A DNA stretch of 64,000 nt from Candidatus Thalassarchaeaceae archaeon (GTDB lineage Archaea > Thermoplasmatota > Poseidoniia > Poseidoniales > Thalassarchaeaceae), in the NCBI GenBank assembly GCA_023268715.1, contig JALRLV010000005.1, positions 1 to 64,000 on the forward strand, given 5' to 3'. The notes under the pieces were generated by a model. That model was given only the letters and a program-made list of their open reading frames with translations, was not told where the DNA came from and ran no database searches. This document shows, one piece after another, positions 27,377-36,881 of this stretch; the stretch's first letter is position 1, and each line of letters opens with the position of its first letter. The translations under genes were made by a program, and so were the position numbers.

Positions 27377-28156
27377 TCAGCCCTCCAAATCTTCCAGTGT
27401 CATCCATGCATTCTCTAACCGAGCCATCCAGGCATTGTATGCCGCTTGATACAATTTACCATTTGGTTGACCGATTTGCCTCCCATCAATTTCACCTAAT
27501 GCCTGAACTCCCAAGCCACTTCCTAATACTATCATTTCGGAAGCCCTGAGCAACATTTTGAGAGTGAGTCTGGCTTCCCTAACTGGTACTCCAGCACTCT
27601 CGATACCTTCTCTGATTTGTTCAAGAGTGACGGAGTCTAGTGCACCTTCCGAGGGCTTTGGATAGTACGCGACACCATCATTATCTAGTAAAATCGGCAT
27701 ACACCTATCTCCATCAACCAAAATATCTCCATCGAATAGAAGAGATACATCCACTCCATGCTCTTCAGCTACCTCTCTAGCATCAAAGTATGGTTGCCAA
27801 TCGCCGTGTTTGGTACCTCTGACTGAATCGTCCCATCGAGGTGCTTCAAGGCTAATTGCCTTCATTGGATTAGGCCATATTCCATTTACTCTCGGAATCA
27901 AGCTAATGTCGCCATTTTGACTAACCCCAAGCCTGATCAAATATGGCGCTTGATTTTTTCCAACGATTGATTCACCAGGAATATTTGCTTTATTTAGCGC
28001 TTCAAAGATAAGTTCCGATAAGTTGTTCGGAAGATTGAATCCTAATATCTCAGCATGCCGAAAAAGGCGAGCGATGTGTAAGTCGGCTGCTAATAGCCGA
28101 TATCCTCCATCCCAAGCGATGGTAGTGAATACCTCCGAGCGTGGGTCACCATCCAT
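27377..28156 (-). CDS. pabC: Class IV aminotransferase fold enzyme, likely 4-amino-4-deoxychorismate lyase (PabC-like)
   Basis: Fold-type IV pattern; directly downstream on same strand of, and 1 bp from, the PabB-PabA-like fusion. Confidence 0.7.
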   Translation of the reverse strand: MDGDPRSEVFTTIAWDGGYRLLAADLHIARLFRHAEILGFNLPNNLSELIFEALNKANIPGESIVGKNQAPYLIRLGVSQNGDISLIPRVNGIWPNPMKAISLEAPRWDDSVRGTKHGDWQPYFDAREVAEEHGVDVSLLFDGDILVDGDRCMPILLDNDGVAYYPKPSEGALDSVTLEQIREGIESAGVPVREARLTLKMLLRASEMIVLGSGLGVQALGEIDGRQIGQPNGKLYQAAYNAWMARLENAWMTLEDLEG

Positions 28157-28200
28157 AGACTTCGATGGGTGTATAGGGCTTCAATCCAATGCTGATACAA

Positions 28201-31200
28201 TCAGAGCATTTCATCTAGGAAAGATGTGTCAATATCATCGTCTTCTGATTCTTCTTCGTCCAAGTCATCGAAGTTCAGGTCGTCTGCCATGTCATCAAGG
28301 TCGCCAAGATCTAAGTCTTCATCCTCATCTCCCAGTAATTCGTCCATAACCCCGCTATCTGCATATGGTGTGGGACCTAGATCATCTTCGAGTTGAACTC
28401 CTGCACTAGCCATAGTCTCGGTGTAATCGCTATTGCTTTCAACTGAAGAGTCGCTGTCGTTGCGCCTAGCGTTTGCGACTAGCCCGCCATCAATTTCTAA
28501 GTCATCTGTGCCGAAGTCTTCATCTTCGGTAAGGCCAGCTGCCTCGCGCTCGATTTGCTCTTCCAACTCGACTTCTAATGCGCCCATCTCCCAAGGCTCA
28601 GGAGCAGAATCTCCTCTTGGCCTTATGAACATCATTGCACCGATTAGGAACATTGCTACGGAGAGTGCAATGATGACCATGTTCATGTCGCCTGCTAGTA
28701 TTCGATCCACCCAGGACTCACCTGCGGCATCATCGCCTGGTTGGGTAGTACCAAAACTGGATTCTTCCCAAGGTGGAACTTCTACTGGGTCCGCATAGAA
28801 TGTGTGAACTTCTCCATTATAGGTTACAATCTCAATCCAATATGTCTCTTCGCGGTCAATCATTTCACCATTGAATTCATTGAGAATCAATATCGTATCT
28901 CTGATACCAGATTTAACCAAAGAAGCGTTTCTGGTGTCATCAAATGATTCTATGCTGACAAAGGCGTAGTAACTTGCATACAATGAATTCTCGGCATTAT
29001 CCCAAGTTACCTCTATCAGAGAACCTGCAGCATTCCAACTGGCCCGAATACCACTAACATCTGGACACTCAGGACACGGGTCTGCGGATAGTTCGTCTGC
29101 AAGTTCTATCCAATTACTAGCAAGATTGTCCGTCCAAGAATTCCCTGACGAATCAACTGCTACCACTGCAACATAAATTCGTCGGTTTGGTACCAATGGT
29201 GTAGCAATGTCATCCCCATAGGCTGAGAACTCGGTTAGTAAAACTGGAAGGTCCTGTTCTCTATCAACGACCATTGCGGGTTGTAGATCATCTATTCTTT
29301 GCAAAAGAACTGGAGTATCGATTACCGCATAAATCCGATATTCTGCGATGTCAGAGGCATCACTTGATGGGAATTCTACGAACATCGCATTTCCAGCATC
29401 ATTTGGTCTGTCTCTGAGTACCGGAGCTTGTAGTCGGTCGGGCGGAGATACATCTCCACGGTTATCCATTGGAGTAATGATGACCATATGTTCCGACAAG
29501 CCACTTAGGTGCACATTTCCAGATATATCATGAACAGTTACAGTGACGTAAAGAGGTATCATAGATTGGATTGGGGCTAATTGTAGAGTATCGAAAGAGC
29601 TTCCATAGAGCGCACTTTCCGCGGTATATTCTAATTGGAAGTTGACCCCGAACTGGCGCTGGTTAATTACAACTAATCCACATTCAGACGGAGTTTCATT
29701 GCAGGATTCCCAAATCTCGGTAACATCGTTCAACGGGAACTCTGAGACCCAAACTGTGTAGAATGAGAAGTCATCGGCTGAAGAACGATTCCAGCGAATA
29801 TCAATGGCTGAACCATCATCATCTGGATGATCCCACGCAGCGAGTCCTCTGACTCTATCTGGAGGTACTGCTTCGCCGTCGAAATCTGCCTCTGGAGTAG
29901 CATCGACGACGAGTACATTGTCGACATCACCATTACCCCAGTCGTCAAAGGCAACGACTCCAATCCAGTAGACGGTTCCATCGATTAGACGACCTGTACC
30001 AAGTGAATCAATGATGATTGAAGTTGTTTCACAATTATCGGTATATCCTGCAACTGGCCAACCATCTACTGTTGCAGGTGGTTGCCATCCGGAGGCTGGA
30101 AGAGCATAGACCGCGTAATAGGTACAGTCCTCCTCAGTATTTGCATCCCAAGTGACATTGATTCTGCCGCCTTCGTCGTTTGGCACATCGATGGCTGTTG
30201 TTCCAGTAATCGGCATCGGTGGAATTCCATCATCTAGGCCACCTGCGGTAACCACTGGACCGATTATTGTGGCATTATTGATTGATGATTGCCCAGCTTC
30301 GTCTACACAAACTGCGGCAAACCAATACGGAACTCCACCTTCCAATTGCAGTGCGGTTGTGTTCCCAGTACTCCAATGGAATTCTAATGGGTCTGAAAGT
30401 CCGACTACGCTGGTAATCTCCTGTTGCACTGCCCAAATTCTAACTCTATCTGGGTCAAGTTCAGTACAGGCAGCCCATTCTAGGAAAATGGTACCAGCCG
30501 CCCCACCCGAAGCTGGATTTGCGGTCATCCAAGCCGGAGCGGCTGGAACCTCATCTGTTGGAGTAATATTTTGTGAATATGTCATTGGAACACCCAATGA
30601 TCCATCTGCATATTCAATTACAACTGCTGCACGGTATTGGCGATCGTCTCGCAATTCTTCCGTTACACCAGCGTTGTCTGCTCTGGTTATGGTTGCATTT
30701 GTGCGAGACCAGAACTCTGACCTAACATAAGTGGAGAATGATCCTAAATCCTCTTCAGTTGGTTCCCACAATGGGTCAGCAGTCGAATCCCAGACATACA
30801 ATCTGTAGGCGTGCCATGCAGCATCTTCTGCAGGTAACCAAGAGGCCTCGATTACCCCCCCACCATCGTTCGGTCTATCGACTAAATTGGTAATTATTGT
30901 TGGAACTTCAATTCGTTCCCAATCGTAGGTAATGCGAACTTGCATTGCTCCATCTTGAGGAGACTGCATTTGAACATGTAAAATCGCAGATGATGTACCA
31001 GGACCTACTGCAGATATTGCCGATTGGAAGGCCTGTTGTATTCCTCCGTTGCTGGCTGCTAAATCCCAGCTTCCAGTATAATTTAGTGAAGTCGAGCGAG
31101 CCCAAACCCATGCACCTCTTTGGGGTGCCAACATGGTCATAGTTTCGACGTGCATTGGAAGTTTACCTGGTGCTGAAGCGCTGGAGCTTTCAGGAATCTG

Positions 31201-34200
31201 AATAGGATTTTCAGGGGTAACTAGTACTGTTGCCATTCCTGGGTGAGTTGTATTTGTGATATCCCATGTTCGACCACTGTACAGCAAAGTCAATGGATCT
31301 GCACGGCGTTGGTTCTCTCTTGCTGTCTCTTGCAAACTAATAGTTGGCTTGTAGACATGAAGACCATCATTTCCTACAGCATAAAATCCATTGAAATCGA
31401 TATGACCTCCTTGAAGCCCGGTTATCACTCGGTTGCTAACTACCTCATGTCTTCCGTTTACATCTACAACATCAAGACCTCTTGGACTCATAACTACAAG
31501 ATATTGGCCATCACTGTGCATTTCGTATGGAGGCCAAGAGAGAAGTGAATTGCTGCTTACTCCTGTCTCCATTTGCATCGTGCTACCATTCCAATGTACC
31601 AGAGGAGCAACGTCGGTCGCAACGTGTACTCCCCAATCATCTGCAACAATTGCCCGAACGTCGTTGCTTGGAATCATATCGATATTGTAGGTGCCATTTA
31701 CCATATCAGTGGCCAAATCCCAAGCTGCTACCCCTGGTCTAGTTGGGCCTTGTCCATTGTGAGAAATGAATATCGCCGCGTCGTGATAAATTGTGGAATT
31801 TGTTCCATCAGGATTCTGTATTACACGGGATACAGGTCCTGCTTCGGTAATACCACTAACAGTATTCCCCATTAAGCCATCATTGAATCCGAGTGTATTC
31901 AGGACTGATAAATTGGATTCATGTAGGACGGTTATTCCAGCGGCACCACCAGCCAGAACCTTACCTCCACCCTGAATCGTAGTATTGATTGAGTGTAAGT
32001 GAGTAATAATTGGAGAGGGCAATCCATCGATAGTGGTAATTGGATTATCCCAATCATCACGGGTGGTATTGTACATTCCAATACCACCATGAGTTGCTAT
32101 CATGATGTGGTCTCCATAGATCATGAAATCACGCACGAGGTTACTTGGTAGTCCTGCGATTAGACTTCCATAGCCCCATTGCCGGGCTACGGTATCGAAA
32201 GTTTGGAATCCCGCCGCTGAGCCTTCATTGCCCATTAGTCCAACATACATTGTGTTGTTCTCAATTATCATCCCGTCCATCTGGGCGTGAAGCGCCGGAG
32301 GAGTGGACACTATGCGGCGTTGCTTCAAATCGATTGCCTTGAGGCCGCGGCCAGCCGTGGAAACCCACAGAGTCTCTCCATCCAAGGTCATTTCATTCAC
32401 TACATCTTGTTGGAAATTGTAACCATACTCCCACCTTACTGAACCATTTGTAAGAAGTTCACCCTGAAGGACAGAAGATCCGTAGAATGAACTGGTATCC
32501 AATGCTGAGGTAATCCATACATGGGTATCATTGGAGATTATTTCCATTACGCGGCCACTGGTTAGTCCAGCCAATTCGTCATAGCCGCTTGCAATCAATC
32601 CCGAACTATCCAATCTATCGACTCTGTTCAGGCCGGTTGTTTGACCTGACCTTCCAACGGCATAGATTACCTGACCTGTCGATGAAGGTGCCCTATCTAT
32701 CGAACATCCATCCATTCCCGGATCCAAAACCTGTCCGTTTGCGGTTGCGGTTCCAGAGGTTATCAATCGAGATATTCCACCTTGGTTATCGTACTGATGT
32801 GCAGCCAACAGAACGTTGTTGTCATGTAACAATCCACCAGGGAAAATTCTGTCTTCACTAATTCCATCTGCCGAGGTAAGCGTTGAAAGGTATGTGTTGG
32901 TGTTGTAGTTGTAGCGATCAATTCCAACTCCTTCTGTGTCGTATGCAATGTAGAGAATGTCATTGGCTTCGTCACAAGTTACTGCTCTTGGATCATTATT
33001 TGATAGCCCGGAGTTACCAGATGTCATGGCACTAATCCATTCGTTTGTAATTGAGTCTGAATCGTGGTCTACTAGGTCATATCGGGCTACGCCGCCTTGA
33101 TTGCCCCACCAGAATCGAGCACCTATAGAGACATGCACTATGTCATCGCAAAAGCCGATATCTGCAGCATACCCATCTGGAATGTCTCCAGTCCCTAAAT
33201 CCCATGAAGACCAACTACCTGTGGTTCCATCCTTCCTCAAAATCTGAGCATTTGAGTTCCATCCAGAGGATTCCATATTCCCGGCCCACAGGTCGTTACC
33301 GATGACTTTCATCGAATAGAATTCCTCTTCCGTATTCGATGGTAAACCATCACCTGGAGTCCATGAATCGAGCCATGTTTCGTTTACTGGGTCCCACCTT
33401 AGGATACCATTCATGCTGGCGAAGAGATATTCTCCTTGATATTCTTCCATTCCACGGATAGGACCTTCTATGTCCGTCCATTCGTCTAATAACGTCATTG
33501 TGTCTGCATTGAATCTCCTCAGAATGAAGTTACCGTAGGCTACCCATAGTTCGCATGAGCTTGTGTTTAGCGGGAAGCACTCGCCAAGGAACCTCGCGTT
33601 CACTCGCAACACATTGCCAATGGTCGACAAATCATCTTCCCATGCCTCAGAGGTCATATTCCATCGAACAATTGTTCCATCACCATCATTCCATGTTTGG
33701 GTTGGTCGAATACCAATCCACAATTGATCGTCAACTATTCCAATTCCATTGATCACTCCATTCCAACCGGTGCGGTCGTCTACCTCTATGGTTGTCAGGC
33801 TAGTATTAGTAGTCAGGTTGATGCGGAAGATACTGTCGGAACCACCGCCCCACCAACTGGTTGAACGCTGGGTAGAGTAATGCAAAATGTCCCCATAGAT
33901 CTCTATGTCAGCGGGTATTGAATTGGAAAGAGTAGGGCCGTTTGAATTCGAGCCTCTATCCCATGAGATAAGCACTACATCATTGATGACATCGATTAGT
34001 GTAAGCCCAAAGTCACCACCGGCCCAAATGGTACCATAATTCAGACCAGGTACAAGAGCGGTTACATCATCATCATTGATGTATCCTTGATCACCATCCC
34101 AAGTCGTTAGCCATTCATTGTTTGTTAAGTCATAACGGGCTATTCCTGTATTTTCGAATCCAAGGTAGAGGATGTCATTCACTTTGACTGTGCGGGCCCG

Positions 34201-36789
34201 CTGAGTATCATCACCTGCAGTCCAGGTCTCAATTACGCTGAAGTTATCCATGTTTACGATACCAGCGCCTTGATTACCGCCCGTGTATGCTCTGTCAGGC
34301 GCTAGCATTTCTATTGTGTAGACGAAGCGACTTTCTAGGCCGTCGCCCGAACTTACACAGTCTTGGAATTGATATTGCCAATTCCATTTACATGCTCCTC
34401 TATTCGTTCCCGCATAGAGCCCGTCTCCATCGCTGGTTACGTCATAGAATACATTTGGTCGATTCCACCATGAGCCACTGGTTGTCAATGTAGTCCAGGT
34501 ACTGCCATCATACCGTGAGAATGAGCCTTCTGAGCCGACCAAAAGGCCTCCGAAATCATCCATCTCTAGAGATAATACATCATCATCTGGCAGCGAGTTT
34601 GTATCCTGATTCCAAAGATCGGTTATATCACCGGTTAGTCTGTCCACAACAAGAATTCCAAACTCGTACAATCCTATGTATACCACATCGCCGTCCACTG
34701 CTACAGGTGTTGCGTCCAAATCATCAGCCCCGAGTGATTGCCAAGAGCCGATGATGGTGGAAGTTGATAATTCAACTCGCATAACTCCCTTATCAGGAGT
34801 GGCTATGTATGCTATTCCAAATCTGGTTGCGACCGTTCTAACAAGGTCGGAATCTAGGCCATCCGAAGTGGTGATAGTATCCACAAGTGTCATCTGATTG
34901 GTGTCAATAATTGATATCCCAGATTGGCTATGTCCAACTACTAAGTAACCATTTGTATCGTCAAAAGCCAAGGAACTGACGTCGGTTGAGCTCAATCCAG
35001 ATACGGTTCCTATGTAGCTTCCGTCGGTATTGTCCAACCTCAAAACTCCAGCGTTACTTGTTCCAATCCAAACGTGGTCGTTATCGTCTTGCTTAATATC
35101 AACGATTTGGCCTGGATTGCTTACATAATCGCGGATATCGATTGGAATCTTCCAGGCACGATCGGCTTCATCGTATTGGTCAATTATTCGGCCACTTGCA
35201 ACCCAAATCTCTCCACTTTCTCCATCATCAATACGAGATACTACATTCATTCCATCGATAGAAGGCCCACTAACTAGAGTCAGTGTGCCAGCGGGATTCT
35301 CGGCGATCTGCATTCCAAGAGTTCCTGAATCATCACTAAACAGGGCGGTGGAGGAGATAGGCCCTCTTGATGGATGTGCTGGCCAAGAGATGGCCATTGC
35401 GCCATTACCATACAAACCAAGTTGGGACAGTTGATTCTGAGATTGGAAGATTAACGAATTGGTGTCGTAAGCATGAACCGTACTACCTGCGAGAATATGT
35501 AGCCAACCTGGTGTCAAGGATAGGCCGTGAATTTGATTTGAAGCTAGCCAGTTATTCGTCGACCAAGTTGCTATCCAAGATTGCGCGGTTAAGTCCCTTC
35601 GGTTGATACCTGAATCAGCGGTTGCGATCAGGAGATGGTTGCCGACAACCTCGAGGTCGGAGATTTGGTCTGAGGAGAGGAAATTCTGAGTGCTCCAATC
35701 TGTTTGAGAATCAACTGATACAGAAACACTGCCTGAGGAAGAAGAAGTGATGTAATTTAGAATATGAACTCCAGCATTTGTTGTTGCTAAATAAACGCTG
35801 TCGCCAATTATCGTCATGTCAGATGGAGTCTCAATGTTAGTGGTCGGACAGTAATCATAATCACTCCAGACTTCTTCTCCAATCGGCTTGAAGTGAATGC
35901 TACAATTTCCGGCAGCCCAGACCGTTCCGTAATCATCGACGGATATAGAATAGATTCCTGGGTTTTGCAAGCCGGTTGGTTGCCTTAGATTCGGCATTTC
36001 TGAGGAATCGAACAAACTTCGTGAAAGAACAGAACCATCTTCTGTTCCAATAAGTAAAGTTCCAGCATCACTATCTATCGCTAACGATCTTCCCATGATT
36101 CCTATTTCAATATCCACGATTGGTTTTTGAGAACGAGCGTCTAGATGCAGAAGGTCGTCGTCTAACAATATGTACAGTCGGCCATCATTCGGATTTACCG
36201 CAGAATCATGAATATTTATGTCGACTGCAGAATAGGAAACCATCGGGTCAGCCGGCCTTAATGCCTCGATAACCATATCAGTTAGTGTCACTCCAGCTGG
36301 CAATTCCCATGAGGCATCAGAAATTGAGTTGGGCTTCAGATAGGTGCTCAGAGTACCGTTTAGAACACTCGGTGGATTGTCCTGCATCTCATTCTGCTGA
36401 CCGAGGTCTCCGTAACCTCTCCAATCGAGGATTGGAGTTTGAGTGTCCATCAGTGTTATCTGAGGCTCATTTGCCCAGTATCCTGCAGAGCCATTTACTG
36501 CTATCTCGAAGCTTAGATTCGAAATTTGTGCCCCTGGAGCAAATGGCAGAAATAAGTCGCTGTATGCATAGCTGCCATTATCCGGATCGGCTCCGGTAGC
36601 GACCAAATCAATCCATCCGGTGTCATTACTTCCTGAGGCCCCCCATGAAGCCGGTGATAACTCACGAATTTCTTGCTCTGGTTCTAACTGATTTACATCA
36701 GAATATGCAGACCAAGGCAACAAAATCATCAATGTTGCAAGGAGCAAGGCGGACCGGCGCTTACTCAGCAGTTGACGAGGATTAGACAT
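28201..36789 (-). CDS. Giant surface protein: signal peptide, repeated beta-propeller (Reg_prop-like) units, several FN3-like domains, C-terminal TM and acidic cytosolic tail
   Basis: 2862-aa uninterrupted ORF; repeated DxxGxxWIGT/WAGG units; PPDRVRGLxxxDHPDDDGSAIDIRW repeats; TM MNMVIIALSVAMFLIGAMMFIRPR; tail DDLGDLDDMADDLNFDDLDEEESEDDD. Confidence 0.9.
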   Translation of the reverse strand: MSNPRQLLSKRRSALLLATLMILLPWSAYSDVNQLEPEQEIRELSPASWGASGSNDTGWIDLVATGADPDNGSYAYSDLFLPFAPGAQISNLSFEIAVNGSAGYWANEPQITLMDTQTPILDWRGYGDLGQQNEMQDNPPSVLNGTLSTYLKPNSISDASWELPAGVTLTDMVIEALRPADPMVSYSAVDINIHDSAVNPNDGRLYILLDDDLLHLDARSQKPIVDIEIGIMGRSLAIDSDAGTLLIGTEDGSVLSRSLFDSSEMPNLRQPTGLQNPGIYSISVDDYGTVWAAGNCSIHFKPIGEEVWSDYDYCPTTNIETPSDMTIIGDSVYLATTNAGVHILNYITSSSSGSVSVSVDSQTDWSTQNFLSSDQISDLEVVGNHLLIATADSGINRRDLTAQSWIATWSTNNWLASNQIHGLSLTPGWLHILAGSTVHAYDTNSLIFQSQNQLSQLGLYGNGAMAISWPAHPSRGPISSTALFSDDSGTLGMQIAENPAGTLTLVSGPSIDGMNVVSRIDDGESGEIWVASGRIIDQYDEADRAWKIPIDIRDYVSNPGQIVDIKQDDNDHVWIGTSNAGVLRLDNTDGSYIGTVSGLSSTDVSSLAFDDTNGYLVVGHSQSGISIIDTNQMTLVDTITTSDGLDSDLVRTVATRFGIAYIATPDKGVMRVELSTSTIIGSWQSLGADDLDATPVAVDGDVVYIGLYEFGILVVDRLTGDITDLWNQDTNSLPDDDVLSLEMDDFGGLLVGSEGSFSRYDGSTWTTLTTSGSWWNRPNVFYDVTSDGDGLYAGTNRGACKWNWQYQFQDCVSSGDGLESRFVYTIEMLAPDRAYTGGNQGAGIVNMDNFSVIETWTAGDDTQRARTVKVNDILYLGFENTGIARYDLTNNEWLTTWDGDQGYINDDDVTALVPGLNYGTIWAGGDFGLTLIDVINDVVLISWDRGSNSNGPTLSNSIPADIEIYGDILHYSTQRSTSWWGGGSDSIFRINLTTNTSLTTIEVDDRTGWNGVINGIGIVDDQLWIGIRPTQTWNDGDGTIVRWNMTSEAWEDDLSTIGNVLRVNARFLGECFPLNTSSCELWVAYGNFILRRFNADTMTLLDEWTDIEGPIRGMEEYQGEYLFASMNGILRWDPVNETWLDSWTPGDGLPSNTEEEFYSMKVIGNDLWAGNMESSGWNSNAQILRKDGTTGSWSSWDLGTGDIPDGYAADIGFCDDIVHVSIGARFWWGNQGGVARYDLVDHDSDSITNEWISAMTSGNSGLSNNDPRAVTCDEANDILYIAYDTEGVGIDRYNYNTNTYLSTLTSADGISEDRIFPGGLLHDNNVLLAAHQYDNQGGISRLITSGTATANGQVLDPGMDGCSIDRAPSSTGQVIYAVGRSGQTTGLNRVDRLDSSGLIASGYDELAGLTSGRVMEIISNDTHVWITSALDTSSFYGSSVLQGELLTNGSVRWEYGYNFQQDVVNEMTLDGETLWVSTAGRGLKAIDLKQRRIVSTPPALHAQMDGMIIENNTMYVGLMGNEGSAAGFQTFDTVARQWGYGSLIAGLPSNLVRDFMIYGDHIMIATHGGIGMYNTTRDDWDNPITTIDGLPSPIITHLHSINTTIQGGGKVLAGGAAGITVLHESNLSVLNTLGFNDGLMGNTVSGITEAGPVSRVIQNPDGTNSTIYHDAAIFISHNGQGPTRPGVAAWDLATDMVNGTYNIDMIPSNDVRAIVADDWGVHVATDVAPLVHWNGSTMQMETGVSSNSLLSWPPYEMHSDGQYLVVMSPRGLDVVDVNGRHEVVSNRVITGLQGGHIDFNGFYAVGNDGLHVYKPTISLQETARENQRRADPLTLLYSGRTWDITNTTHPGMATVLVTPENPIQIPESSSASAPGKLPMHVETMTMLAPQRGAWVWARSTSLNYTGSWDLAASNGGIQQAFQSAISAVGPGTSSAILHVQMQSPQDGAMQVRITYDWERIEVPTIITNLVDRPNDGGGVIEASWLPAEDAAWHAYRLYVWDSTADPLWEPTEEDLGSFSTYVRSEFWSRTNATITRADNAGVTEELRDDRQYRAAVVIEYADGSLGVPMTYSQNITPTDEVPAAPAWMTANPASGGAAGTIFLEWAACTELDPDRVRIWAVQQEITSVVGLSDPLEFHWSTGNTTALQLEGGVPYWFAAVCVDEAGQSSINNATIIGPVVTAGGLDDGIPPMPITGTTAIDVPNDEGGRINVTWDANTEEDCTYYAVYALPASGWQPPATVDGWPVAGYTDNCETTSIIIDSLGTGRLIDGTVYWIGVVAFDDWGNGDVDNVLVVDATPEADFDGEAVPPDRVRGLAAWDHPDDDGSAIDIRWNRSSADDFSFYTVWVSEFPLNDVTEIWESCNETPSECGLVVINQRQFGVNFQLEYTAESALYGSSFDTLQLAPIQSMIPLYVTVTVHDISGNVHLSGLSEHMVIITPMDNRGDVSPPDRLQAPVLRDRPNDAGNAMFVEFPSSDASDIAEYRIYAVIDTPVLLQRIDDLQPAMVVDREQDLPVLLTEFSAYGDDIATPLVPNRRIYVAVVAVDSSGNSWTDNLASNWIELADELSADPCPECPDVSGIRASWNAAGSLIEVTWDNAENSLYASYYAFVSIESFDDTRNASLVKSGIRDTILILNEFNGEMIDREETYWIEIVTYNGEVHTFYADPVEVPPWEESSFGTTQPGDDAAGESWVDRILAGDMNMVIIALSVAMFLIGAMMFIRPRGDSAPEPWEMGALEVELEEQIEREAAGLTEDEDFGTDDLEIDGGLVANARRNDSDSSVESNSDYTETMASAGVQLEDDLGPTPYADSGVMDELLGDEDEDLDLGDLDDMADDLNFDDLDEEESEDDDIDTSFLDEML

Positions 36790-36855
36790 GGCTACGAGTA
36801 ATCGGCCTACTTCTACCCATTAAGAAAGGGTGGGTTTGTTGATTTACACATGATT

Positions 36856-36873
36856 CTCCCTCTAATGAGGGAG
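36856..36873. promoter_or_regulatory. Perfect hairpin CTCCCTC-TAAT-GAGGGAG in the maeB upstream region
   Basis: 7-bp perfect inverted repeat with 4-nt loop. Confidence 0.5.
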
Positions 36874-36881
36874 TAGAGATT

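Noticed and set aside
28433-36599. Many 60-190 aa plus-strand ORFs across the giant gene
   Set aside because: Antisense/alternate-frame artefacts inside one uninterrupted 2862-codon ORF with domain content.
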